From: Acinetobacter sp. ANC 4910
GTDB taxonomy: Bacteria; Pseudomonadota; Gammaproteobacteria; Pseudomonadales; Moraxellaceae
Direction of reading: 5' to 3'
Length of the DNA stretch: 64,000 nt
NCBI RefSeq assembly: GCF_004331035.1
Contig: NZ_SJNT01000001.1
Coordinates: 186,034 to 250,033, forward strand
The stretch's first letter is position 1. Every line of letters starts with the position of its first letter. Made by a program: the position numbers and the translations under genes. A model generated the notes under the pieces. The model was not told the origin of the DNA. It saw nothing but the letters and a program-made list of their open reading frames with translations, and did no database searches. This document shows positions 56,118 to 64,000 of the stretch, in pieces.

Positions 56118-58946
56118 ATGAGCGTAATCACATCCACCCCTGGGCAACTTCAGGTGATTAAACGAACTGGTGATGTTGCAGCTTTTGATGCCGAAAAAAT
56201 TTCTGTCGCAATTGGTAAAGCCTTTTTAGCGGTAGAAGGACAACAAAGCGCTGACTCTAGCCGTATTCATGACCGCATTTCACAATTAACTGAAATGGTG
56301 ATGAACACCTTTAACCGTCGTTTACCTTCTGGCGGTACAATCCATATTGAAGAAATCCAAGATCAAGTGGAATTGGCACTAATGCGTACTGGCGAACAGA
56401 AAGTTGCACGTGCCTATGTGATTTACCGTGAACAACGTACATCTGCTCGTCAGCAAACAGGTGCACACCATCATCCGACTTTACAAATCACTGCACAAGA
56501 CGGTCAACTTAAGCCATTAGACTTGAGCGCGCTCCAAGCTAAAGTTACTAAGGCGGCTGAAGGTTTAGAAGGCATTGATGCACAAGCGATTATCGATGAA
56601 ACCATTAAAAACCTTTATAACGGTGTAAAAGAGTCAGACATCTCAACTACGATGATGATGGCGACACGTACCCGTATTGAACAAGAACCAAACTACACCT
56701 ACGTGACTGCTCGCCTACTTCGTGATGAATTGGTTGCAACAGGTTTAACCTTTCTTGGTTTGTCTGAAGACACCGTTGAAGGCGATGCTTTAGAAACTTT
56801 CCTTAAAAAAGGTATTGAGCTAGAGCTACTTTCACCAGAACTTCTTAACTTTGACCTTGCAAAATTGGCAGCGGCGATTCAACCAGAACGCTCAAATCAA
56901 TTTACTTACTTAGGTCTACAAACTTTATTTGATCGTTACTTCATCCACTCAGATGGCGTACGTTTCGAATTACCACAATTATTCTTCATGCGTGTTTCGA
57001 TGGGTCTTGCCCTTAACGAAGAAAACCGTGAAGAACGTGCAATCGAGTTCTATAACTTATTGTCGAGCTTCGATTACATGGCGTCTACCCCGACGTTATT
57101 TAACTCAGGTACGCTACGTCCACAGTTATCAAGCTGCTACTTAACCACAATTGATGATGACCTGTATGACATTTATGGCGCGATGCGTGATAACGCAATG
57201 TTGTCTAAATGGGCAGGCGGTTTAGGCAATGACTGGACACCTGTTCGTGCCTTGAACTCGTATATCAAAGGCACAAATGGTAAATCACAAGGTGTTGTTC
57301 CATTCCTTAAAGTGGCGAACGATACTGCTGTTGCGGTTAACCAAGGTGGTAAGCGTAAAGGTGCCGTGTGTGCATACCTAGAAACTTGGCACTTGGACAT
57401 CGAAGAATTTCTAGAGCTACGTAAAAACACTGGTGATGACCGTCGCCGTACCCATGACATGAACACAGCAAACTGGGTTCCTGACTTGTTTATGCAACGT
57501 GTGTTTGAAGATGCAGAATGGACTCTGTTCACGCCATCTGAAACTCCAGATCTACACGACCTAATGGGTGCAGAATTCGCTGAGCGTTATGCACACTATG
57601 AAGCGATTGCGAAAGAAACAAATATGTTGCACAAGAAAATCCGTGCAAAAGATTTGTGGCGCAAAATGCTGTCGATGTTGTTTGAAACAGGTCACCCGTG
57701 GATCACATTCAAAGACGTATGTAACTTACGTTCACCACAACAACATGTCGGTGTAGTTCACTCTTCTAACTTGTGTACAGAAATCACATTAAACACAAGC
57801 AAAGATGAAATTGCAGTATGTAACTTAGGTTCGATTAACCTTGTACAACACGTTCAAGGTGGCGTATTAGACCGTGAGAAACTTGCACGTACTGTGAAAA
57901 CAGCAGTTCGTATGCTCGATAACGTGATCGACATTAACTACTACGCGGTTCCACAAGCGAAAAACTCGAACTTGAAACACCGTCCAGTGGGTATGGGTAT
58001 CATGGGCTTCCAAGATGCTTTATATGAAATGGGTATGGCATACGGTTCTGATGCTGCTGTCGATTTTGCTGATGAATCGATGGAAGTGATTAGCTACTAC
58101 GCAATTTCAACATCAAGTGATTTGGCTGTTGAACGTGGTACTTACGAGACATTTAAAGGTTCACTTTGGGATCAAGGTATCCTGCCAATTGACTCGCTTG
58201 ACCTTGTGGCTAAAACACGCCCTGAACGTATGTTCGAAGTTGACCGTACACAACGTTTGGACTGGGACACTTTACGTGCCAAAGTTCAAAAAGACGGTAT
58301 GCGTAACTCGAATGTGATGGCAATTGCACCTACTGCAACCATCTCTAACATTTGTGGTGTGTCGCAATCAATTGAACCGACTTTCCAAAACTTATATGTG
58401 AAATCGAACCTTTCTGGTGAATTCACAGTAATCAACCCGTACCTTGTACGTGCGTTGAAAGATCGCGGTCTTTGGGATTCTGTGATGGTCAATGATCTGA
58501 AACACTTTGAAGGTTCAGTTCAAAAGATTTCACGCATTCCAGAAGAGCTAAAAGCAATTTTTGCAACTGCGTTTGAAGTTGAACCACGTTGGATTGTGGA
58601 TGCTGCATCACGTCGTCAGAAATGGATTGACCAAGCGCAATCGCTTAACCTTTACATTGCTGGTGCAAATGGTAAGAAACTTGACATCACTTATAAGATG
58701 GCATGGTTACGTGGTTTAAAAACTACATATTACCTCCGTGCATTAGGTGCAACTTCTGCTGAGAAATCTACCATTAACACGGGTGCATTGAATGCGGTTA
58801 AAGCAACAACAGTAGCAGCGCCTGTTGCAGCAGTTGCTCAGGAAGTTAAACCTGAAGTGGTTGCTGAAGAAGAAGACTTCAGTCAAGCAGCTCCAGTACC
58901 AATGGCATGTTCAATTGACAACCCAGATTGTGAGGCTTGTCAGTAA
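56118..58946 (+). CDS. nrdA: NrdA, class Ia ribonucleotide reductase large subunit
   Basis: A 942-residue catalytic subunit reducing ribonucleoside diphosphates. The N-terminal ATP-cone (VIKRTGDVAAFDAEKISVAI, residues about 13-110) is followed by a second cone-like segment (about 118-215), as in Pseudomonas-type enzymes. This accounts for the length beyond E. coli's 761. The active-site Cys lies in SSNLCTEI, the substrate/radical loop in GMGIMGFQDALYEMG, and a C-terminal redox tail reads CSIDNPDCEACQ. NrdB is encoded about 700 bp downstream on the same strand. Confidence 0.96.
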   Translation: MSVITSTPGQLQVIKRTGDVAAFDAEKISVAIGKAFLAVEGQQSADSSRIHDRISQLTEMVMNTFNRRLPSGGTIHIEEIQDQVELALMRTGEQKVARAYVIYREQRTSARQQTGAHHHPTLQITAQDGQLKPLDLSALQAKVTKAAEGLEGIDAQAIIDETIKNLYNGVKESDISTTMMMATRTRIEQEPNYTYVTARLLRDELVATGLTFLGLSEDTVEGDALETFLKKGIELELLSPELLNFDLAKLAAAIQPERSNQFTYLGLQTLFDRYFIHSDGVRFELPQLFFMRVSMGLALNEENREERAIEFYNLLSSFDYMASTPTLFNSGTLRPQLSSCYLTTIDDDLYDIYGAMRDNAMLSKWAGGLGNDWTPVRALNSYIKGTNGKSQGVVPFLKVANDTAVAVNQGGKRKGAVCAYLETWHLDIEEFLELRKNTGDDRRRTHDMNTANWVPDLFMQRVFEDAEWTLFTPSETPDLHDLMGAEFAERYAHYEAIAKETNMLHKKIRAKDLWRKMLSMLFETGHPWITFKDVCNLRSPQQHVGVVHSSNLCTEITLNTSKDEIAVCNLGSINLVQHVQGGVLDREKLARTVKTAVRMLDNVIDINYYAVPQAKNSNLKHRPVGMGIMGFQDALYEMGMAYGSDAAVDFADESMEVISYYAISTSSDLAVERGTYETFKGSLWDQGILPIDSLDLVAKTRPERMFEVDRTQRLDWDTLRAKVQKDGMRNSNVMAIAPTATISNICGVSQSIEPTFQNLYVKSNLSGEFTVINPYLVRALKDRGLWDSVMVNDLKHFEGSVQKISRIPEELKAIFATAFEVEPRWIVDAASRRQKWIDQAQSLNLYIAGANGKKLDITYKMAWLRGLKTTYYLRALGATSAEKSTINTGALNAVKATTVAAPVAAVAQEVKPEVVAEEEDFSQAAPVPMACSIDNPDCEACQ

Positions 58947-58951
58947 TAATT

Positions 58952-59023
58952 AATCCTCCCCAACCCTCCTTTTAAAAAGGAGGGAGAAAAGCTCCTCTTT
59001 TCAAAGAGGGTTTTAGGGAGATT
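58952..59023. repeat. Palindromic interspersed-type repeat after nrdA
   Basis: The unit from AATCCTCCCCAACCCTC to GAGGGTTTTAGGGAGATT is an imperfect 72-bp palindrome. It contains an inner hairpin CCCTCCTTTTTAAAAAGGAGGG-like core at about 58964-58984 and a second arm pair at 58992-59010. It resembles REP/MITE-like repeats that recur in Acinetobacter genomes. It lies 5 bp after the nrdA stop and could end or stabilise its transcript. Confidence 0.6.
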
Positions 59024-59037
59024 AAAAATTTAGGCAA

Positions 59038-59082
59038 TAAAAAAGCCCTCTAGCGTCCGTCAAAACTAACTAGAAGGCTTTC
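59038..59082. terminator. Imperfect hairpin terminator downstream of nrdA
   Basis: AAAGCCCTCTAG pairs with CTAGAAGGCTTT (one mismatch) around a 17-18 base loop, followed by CAATCT. A partial T-run makes it moderate as a terminator; if active, nrdA and nrdB are separate transcripts. Confidence 0.55.
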
Positions 59083-59203
59083 AATCTCGAAGTGATACAA
59101 AAATGGTCACAACGAGGCTGGCATTAGCAAATGCGAGACGAATTGTAACACTGAATTCTTTATCGAGCCAGTATAAGTCATTTTCCCAACTCAAGGAGAA
59201 TAG

Positions 59204-59317
59204 ATGATGTCTAAGCGCGAATTTTATAAAAGTGCTATTGATGGTCGCTTCGTGACTAAAGCCTATGCTTTATCTCACCCTAAAACGACTATCAAACAAG
59301 TTCGTAAAGTCAAATAA
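59204..59317 (+). CDS. Small basic 37-residue protein between nrdA and nrdB
   Basis: ATG at 59204 with AAGGAGA just upstream; stop TAA at 59315-59317. The sequence MMSKREFYKSAIDGRFVTKA, then YALSHPKTTIKQVRKVK, is basic and soluble, with a plausible nucleic-acid-binding character. A second ATG directly follows the first. The strong ribosome-binding site and regular codon use make it a probable real gene. Function unknown. Confidence 0.6.
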   Translation: MMSKREFYKSAIDGRFVTKAYALSHPKTTIKQVRKVK

Positions 59318-59373
59318 CTTGGATGTAGATTCTGGGAAACCTTGGAGTCTACAACTTTACAAAGGAATCTACC

Positions 59374-59502
59374 ATGCTCCATATGACTCATAACTACCTG
59401 TTAGGACTCGCGGTTCTGGTTTTTTCCTTTGTTTTCTTTTACGTGCCGATGGTCTACGCATTTGTTGCCATTCGCAATCAACAGCGTAAGCAAAATAAGT
59501 AG
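59374..59502 (+). CDS. Small single-pass membrane protein, 42 residues
   Basis: ATG at 59374 preceded by AAAGGA; stop TAG at 59500-59502. The sequence MLHMTHNYLLGLAVLVFSFV, then FFYVPMVYAFVAIRNQQRKQ and NK, shows one long hydrophobic helix and a basic C-terminal end, which suits an N-out topology. It lies between the other small gene and nrdB. Role unknown. Confidence 0.6.
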   Translation: MLHMTHNYLLGLAVLVFSFVFFYVPMVYAFVAIRNQQRKQNK

Positions 59503-59645
59503 TGGGGACACTTGCTCTACCGAACAAAATTAGAGCATTTATCGACAAAACTTAATTTTGCTTACACAAATTAAGCGTATAGTAGGACATCTTCTTGGTT
59601 GAGATGTCTTCATAAAAGATATAAAGCAACGAAGAGAGAATTGAT

Positions 59646-60929
59646 ATGTCTATCCTAAGTTGGGACGATTTAGAAGATGATTCGCAAAAACCGGCTGCAC
59701 CTGAACACAAGTCTGCGCCCGTCGAACCGCAAAAAGCGCCTGCTGCGCCGTTGGTATCTAATGCAGAGCAATCATCGTCGCATGTGGCAACTGCACAATC
59801 CGCTGGAACCCGTTCAGTGCGAGCAACAGATCCAGCCGATCCGTTGGCAAGAGCATCTAACGCTCTAGAAACTTTAGATGTTGCCCCTGGTCTTGAAGAA
59901 CTTGAGATGGGTGCACAACGTGTACAAGTTGACGATAAAGCCATGATTAACTGTCGTGCTGACTTGAACCAACTTGTACCATTCAAATATGAATGGGCTT
60001 GGCAGAAGTATCTAGATGGTTGTGCAAACCACTGGATGCCTCAAGAAGTCAACATGAACCATGACATCGCACTTTGGAAGTCTGAAAATGGCTTAACTGA
60101 AGATGAGCGTACCATTGTGATGCGTTCTTTAGGTTTCTTCTCGACTGCGGATTCATTGGTTGCAAATAACTTGGTGTTGGCGATTTACCGTCACATTACC
60201 AACCCTGAATGCCGTCAGTATATTTTACGTCAAGCATTTGAAGAAGCGATTCATACGCATGCTTATCAATACTGTATCGAATCTTTAGGTATGGACGAAG
60301 GCGAAGTCTTCAACATGTACCGTGAAGTTCCATCTGTAGCACGTAAAGCGGCGTGGGGCTTAAAGTATACTCAATCGTTGAGTGACCCGACCTTCCAAAC
60401 AGGTACACCTGAAAACGACCAAATTTTGCTACGCAACTTGATCGCCTTCTACTGTGTACTTGAAGGAATTTTCTTCTATTGCGGTTTTAGCCAAATTTTA
60501 TCGATGGGTCGTCGTAACAAGATGAACGGTGTTGCTGAGCAATTCCAATACATTTTGCGTGATGAATCAATGCACTTGAACTTTGGTATCGATATGATTA
60601 ACCAAATCAAGATTGAAAACCCACACCTTTGGACAGCCGAATTCCAAGAAGAAATTATTCAAATGATTCTTGAAGGCACCATGCTTGAAATCGAATATGC
60701 ACGTGACACGATGCCACGCGGTGTATTGGGTATGAATGCTGCGATGATGGAAGAATATTTGAAGTTTATCTGTAACCGTCGTTTAAGTCAGTTAGGCTTA
60801 CCTGAACAGTTTGCTGGTGTGAATAACCCATTCCAGTGGATGTCTGAAATGATGGACTTACGTAAAGAGAAGAATTTCTTTGAAACTCGCGTAACAGACT
60901 ACCAAACTGGTGGTGCGTTAAGCTGGTAA
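59646..60929 (+). CDS. nrdB: NrdB, class Ia ribonucleotide reductase small subunit
   Basis: A 427-residue radical-generating subunit. The first about 85 residues are a low-complexity Ala/Pro/Ser extension, and the ferritin-like core starts at about 100. Iron ligands are expected in [24 protein letters not shown] and [12 protein letters not shown]. The radical Tyr is probably Y207, in HAYQ. The C-terminal peptide that docks to NrdA is [15 protein letters not shown]. It has its own upstream region. Its 3' end lies directly next to the probable transposon end at 60947. Confidence 0.96.
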   Translation: MSILSWDDLEDDSQKPAAPEHKSAPVEPQKAPAAPLVSNAEQSSSHVATAQSAGTRSVRATDPADPLARASNALETLDVAPGLEELEMGAQRVQVDDKAMINCRADLNQLVPFKYEWAWQKYLDGCANHWMPQEVNMNHDIALWKSENGLTEDERTIVMRSLGFFSTADSLVANNLVLAIYRHITNPECRQYILRQAFEEAIHTHAYQYCIESLGMDEGEVFNMYREVPSVARKAAWGLKYTQSLSDPTFQTGTPENDQILLRNLIAFYCVLEGIFFYCGFSQILSMGRRNKMNGVAEQFQYILRDESMHLNFGIDMINQIKIENPHLWTAEFQEEIIQMILEGTMLEIEYARDTMPRGVLGMNAAMMEEYLKFICNRRLSQLGLPEQFAGVNNPFQWMSEMMDLRKEKNFFETRVTDYQTGGALSW

Positions 60930-60946
60930 GTAAATGCCAACGTCAC

Positions 60947-61011
60947 GCGACAGATAAGTTGTCATTTGCGACACATAAAATGTCATTGAGCGACACATAA
61001 GTTGTCATTGA
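60947..61011. repeat. Three tandem 21-22 bp repeats: probable end of a Tn7/Tn5053-like transposon
   Basis: The copies are GCGACAGATAAGTTGTCATT at 60947, GCGACACATAAAATGTCATT at 60968 and GCGACACATAAGTTGTCATT at 60990. Each has GACA-N7-TGTC symmetry. Repeated blocks of this size and sequence type are the TnsB-binding sites at the ends of Tn7-like, Tn5053-like and CRISPR-associated transposons. The boundary may be a TG at 60935, six bases after the nrdB stop, but is not proven. The interior, to the right, is much more AT-rich. Confidence 0.7.
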
Positions 61012-61012
61012 T

Positions 61013-61040
61013 AAAAATAGAGCCTCATGGCTCTATTTTT
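61013..61040. terminator. Bidirectional terminator inside the element
   Basis: AAAAATAGAGCC-tcat-GGCTCTATTTTT is a perfect 12-bp stem between nrdB and the minus-strand large gene, with T-runs on both strands. Confidence 0.9.
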
Positions 61041-61051
61041 CTTATTCGTAC

Positions 61052-64000
61052 TTAAATTATAGTTTCTAGATATTTATATTCATTTGTATCTGGGGAAAAA
61101 GAAGCTTTTAAATTATTGAGTGCTATTTCACAAATATTTTCATCCAAACTTCCAATTACTCCAATAATATGTCTTAATAAAATCTCGCTTGAGTACTTAG
61201 TGTTATTTAAAACCTCTATAACTTGTTTATATTTCATCCATAAATCTTCATGTATTTTACTTACTGACGTATCAGCATCTTTTAATATTTCCCTTTGCAA
61301 ACCACAATACACAAACCAAGTGTTTACAACCTTTTGAGGATCAAACATGGGATGATCCTCTAATAACTTTCTAATCAAACTTATCAAAGTATTAGGTGAT
61401 AAATCACTTATATCAACCCAACTAAACATATCTAAAAATAACTTTTGTTTATCTCTAAAGTTACTTCTTTGTACAAGTATTTTATCAAAAATATATTTAA
61501 AACCTGTATCTTCATAATTATCAACATCAGGTTTCCCTAAATGATAATTAATTAACTCTCCCAAAAAATCGTATCGAAAATTTATATCAATAATTCCGAG
61601 TTCAAAAAAATCACCTATTATTTTATGAAACTCCTGCTCACTTAAAGTATCTTTAGCGTGAAGAAACTCTAATATATTAAAAATATTACCAAATGCAACA
61701 TCTAGATTTTTTTGTTTCACTAACCAAGTTAAATATAAGTCATCAGTTAATAATAAAACACTTTCATCATTCAAATCACAATCATATTTAAACTCTTTCT
61801 CTTCATCATGAATTAATTGTAATTTTTCTATATTATTCTGAATTACTTTTAAAATATCCCCAGATATCTGACTATTAACTGATACTGGCTCATGAGTAGT
61901 AAGGTTTATTTTTTTAAATACTGACTCTAGAATAGAAAATTTTGGTAATGCTTTAAGAAAACTATCTAACAAGTTCAAATCATTTAAAATTAATAAAGTT
62001 GTTTCCTCAAGTAAAATAATATTTGAACTATGAATCAATTCAAAAAATTTATCTTCTTCTTCCTGAGGAGCATGTAAGATCTTAAACTCTAGCTCTTCAT
62101 CTTTAGAATATTTCGATAATATCCATGTCGTGTAAACATCTCTTGTATTTTGTAAAAAATTTCCACGCATACTAAACGGTATAGGAAGTACCTTACTTCT
62201 TAATTTTTGTTTGTTACTTTCCCATAATTTTTCATGTTCTGGGGTAACTCCCGTCAATTCTCGCAAAGAAGCTAATAAAGCTTCACCATTACCTTCAATA
62301 TTTATATTTGCTCTTCTTAAGACTTCAGAATCTGGAAAATTTTCAAAATATTTATTACATCTTTCATGGTAATTACTAATTTGGTCATCATTTTCAAAAG
62401 GATTATATAACATACACAAATGTAAATAATCACCCTCTTGACTACAGTTATTTTGATTTATCAAATATCCATATTTTAAAATCGCAGTCTTGAGCTTTAA
62501 TTCATACTTAGGTCTATTAAGATAGACCGCTATAAGTTGTCTAGTAATTAAAATTTTATCTTCAATACTAGTCGAATTGATTAAATTTTCTTCAAGAAAA
62601 TCCACTACATTATCAATAAAACCAAGAGAAAGAGATAAGGAAATAAAGAAGTCTTGTTCTTTCTTTCCTACACCTTCTGAATTATCTATATCTTCTGATT
62701 TTATAACATCTTTAATAATGCTATAAGCAACTCCAACTTTACCTTGATTTTTCAAAGAAATTGATTGCACTAATTTCCATCTACAAACTGATACACCCTT
62801 AGCTATATTTTTTTCCGCTAATTTTTCAGCATTCTCCCACCGTTCAGTAGTAAAAAAAGCCTGAGCTAAATCCAAACTTCTATTCTTACTAAGCTCACTA
62901 ACACTTAATACATGTTCAGCCAGTTCAACATATTGGGGGGCAGTTAAACTATCTTGAGGGTTTAAATATTTCAATAACTGTTCAGCAATAACTAAGGGTT
63001 TACCTAACTTCATATAAGCTTGATATAATTCTTGGACAAACTCATTGCCCCGAGTTTTATCCAAATTTGATTGCGAAACAAACTTTTGGATAGAAATAAA
63101 AGCTTCTCCATTTGGCAATGATTTAATGATATTTTCATATCTTTCAACTAAAGCTTTTTGGAAAGTTGCTTCAGCGATTTCAATTCCTATACAAAAAATT
63201 AATGCAGTATTGTCTCTTACGTTACCTAATAGAGTGCTTTCATACTTCTGTATTAAATCTAAAAATTGATTCGATTTCCCAGAATAATAGAAGGAAAGAA
63301 GATGTATTCCACATTCATCCACATCAAAAGTGCCTAATTTACCAAGCCACTCAATTGTTTTTTTATATTCTTTGGAATTAAACAACAAACGAATGTATTG
63401 CCGTATAATTTCTACATGATTTGGTCTTTCGACCAAAATTTCTTCTAGATAAAAACATAATTCTGAAGATTTATTAAAGTATCCATAAACTAAACAACTA
63501 ATATCTATTAGCATCGTTACATCACTTGGATAACCTAATTTTCTTGCAGAACCCCATGCTCTTTGCATAAAAGTCAGAGACAATTTCATCCCTTCAACAT
63601 CGTACTCCGGGTGACCATGGAAAGGGAGAACTTCACCATGAACACCTACTTGATTTGTAGATTTATGAAAATATCTTCTAGCTATTAATGAGTTAAAAAT
63701 ATATTTTTTTCTTTCATCATCAAATTCAGAAACAATATTTTGTTCAATTAATTTGTCGAGATCATCATACAATTCACCAATAGTACAAACGACCATTTGC
63801 ATCATGATTTCATTGGGATGACTTTTTTTAAGTATTGAAAGTGCTTCTGAGGATCTACCTATAATTGAAAGTGATTTAGCTTTGAGGGAACATTCATGAA
63901 AATCAGATTCATCTAAAACTTCAATAAGCTTTTCAAGCTCAACATGTGAAGGCATGCAATCCAGTTTAAATTTAGATTCTAAGTAAGCAAGACGATAACG
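61052..64000 (-). CDS. Large TPR-like solenoid protein with PIN-like region (5' end outside window)
   Basis: Uncharacterised. The frame stays open through the right edge (codons from 64000 read RYRLAYLESKFKLDC before the first ATG at 63955), so the 5' end is missing and at least 982 residues are encoded. Residues up to about 600 look like a helical-repeat solenoid (for example AKSLSIIGRSSEALSILKKS, LAQAFFTTERWENAEKLAEK). Residues about 640-800 (counted from 63955) have the strand-helix rhythm of PIN nucleases: SSNIILLEETTLLILNDLNL, KALPKFSILESVFKKI, and SVLLLTDDLYLTWLVKQK with an acidic pair. Base composition is far more AT-rich than its neighbours, and the gene lies just inside the probable transposon end. 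An RNase-type defence or stress role is conceivable but inferred. Confidence 0.7.
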   Translation of the reverse strand, partial: RYRLAYLESKFKLDCMPSHVELEKLIEVLDESDFHECSLKAKSLSIIGRSSEALSILKKSHPNEIMMQMVVCTIGELYDDLDKLIEQNIVSEFDDERKKYIFNSLIARRYFHKSTNQVGVHGEVLPFHGHPEYDVEGMKLSLTFMQRAWGSARKLGYPSDVTMLIDISCLVYGYFNKSSELCFYLEEILVERPNHVEIIRQYIRLLFNSKEYKKTIEWLGKLGTFDVDECGIHLLSFYYSGKSNQFLDLIQKYESTLLGNVRDNTALIFCIGIEIAEATFQKALVERYENIIKSLPNGEAFISIQKFVSQSNLDKTRGNEFVQELYQAYMKLGKPLVIAEQLLKYLNPQDSLTAPQYVELAEHVLSVSELSKNRSLDLAQAFFTTERWENAEKLAEKNIAKGVSVCRWKLVQSISLKNQGKVGVAYSIIKDVIKSEDIDNSEGVGKKEQDFFISLSLSLGFIDNVVDFLEENLINSTSIEDKILITRQLIAVYLNRPKYELKLKTAILKYGYLINQNNCSQEGDYLHLCMLYNPFENDDQISNYHERCNKYFENFPDSEVLRRANINIEGNGEALLASLRELTGVTPEHEKLWESNKQKLRSKVLPIPFSMRGNFLQNTRDVYTTWILSKYSKDEELEFKILHAPQEEEDKFFELIHSSNIILLEETTLLILNDLNLLDSFLKALPKFSILESVFKKINLTTHEPVSVNSQISGDILKVIQNNIEKLQLIHDEEKEFKYDCDLNDESVLLLTDDLYLTWLVKQKNLDVAFGNIFNILEFLHAKDTLSEQEFHKIIGDFFELGIIDINFRYDFLGELINYHLGKPDVDNYEDTGFKYIFDKILVQRSNFRDKQKLFLDMFSWVDISDLSPNTLISLIRKLLEDHPMFDPQKVVNTWFVYCGLQREILKDADTSVSKIHEDLWMKYKQVIEVLNNTKYSSEILLRHIIGVIGSLDENICEIALNNLKASFSPDTNEYKYLETII

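Noticed and set aside
60947..61011. CRISPR array
   Set aside because: The three repeats abut with no spacers of separate sequence and carry internal dyad symmetry typical of transposase-binding sites.

Overview
The window looks like a chromosome segment of an Acinetobacter species (Moraxellaceae, Gammaproteobacteria). The evidence is a BfmR/BfmS pair of the Acinetobacter type, a fused NuoCD in a 13-gene complex I operon, a NrdA with a doubled ATP-cone region, an eat-eutB-eutC ethanolamine cluster without microcompartment genes, and an AT-rich base composition. No rRNA, tRNA or CRISPR array was seen.

Layout. (1) 1-4.5 kb is an accessory segment: the tail of a gene cut by the window edge, unknown small genes, repeats resembling integrase arm sites, a decayed IS5-family element with a frameshift and an internal deletion, and a chrB-chrA chromate-resistance pair. 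(2) 4.5-12.3 kb is kdpABCDE on the minus strand, the inducible high-affinity K+ pump with its sensor and regulator. (3) 12.7-26 kb holds metabolic and envelope genes: a class II aldolase-like protein, a secreted metallo-beta-lactamase-fold hydrolase, a CsgG-DUF4810-DUF799 lipoprotein operon, a RhtB-type exporter, an oleate hydratase of the type lacking the usual catalytic Glu, a TetR-MFS-EmrA-like efflux operon, a PLP-dependent desulfhydrase/deaminase-like enzyme and a BaiN/HI0933-type flavoprotein. (4) 26-33 kb has three unlisted small proteins (44, 52 and 49 aa), a multi-helix MscS-related membrane protein and the ethanolamine genes. (5) 33-37 kb has fpr with a divergent LysR gene (a FinR-like layout), two cold-shock-domain proteins (one fused to a membrane helix and an Excalibur-like tail) and upp. 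(6) 37-52 kb is nuoA-N on the minus strand. (7) 52.6-61 kb has a conserved hypothetical gene, bfmRS, and nrdA and nrdB separated by two small ORFs and a palindromic repeat.

(8) From about 60.94 kb to the right edge the sequence changes character. Just behind the nrdB stop codon lie three tandem 21-22 bp repeats, each with GACA...TGTC symmetry. They resemble the TnsB-binding repeats at the ends of Tn7-like/Tn5053-like transposons. They are followed by a terminator and a very AT-rich gene of at least 982 codons that runs off the window. It appears to be an alpha-solenoid (TPR-like) protein with a PIN-nuclease-like region. This probable transposon end with an uncharacterised large cargo protein is the best candidate for something undescribed.

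Functional links. kdpDE probably controls kdpABC through the promoter region at 12.34-12.40 kb, which has three GCGTAAATT repeats. Eat imports ethanolamine and EutBC cleaves it to acetaldehyde and ammonia. NrdAB makes deoxynucleotides, and a perfect DnaA box lies upstream of nrdA. The genes at both edges are incomplete. All family assignments come from reading motifs by eye; no database search was run.
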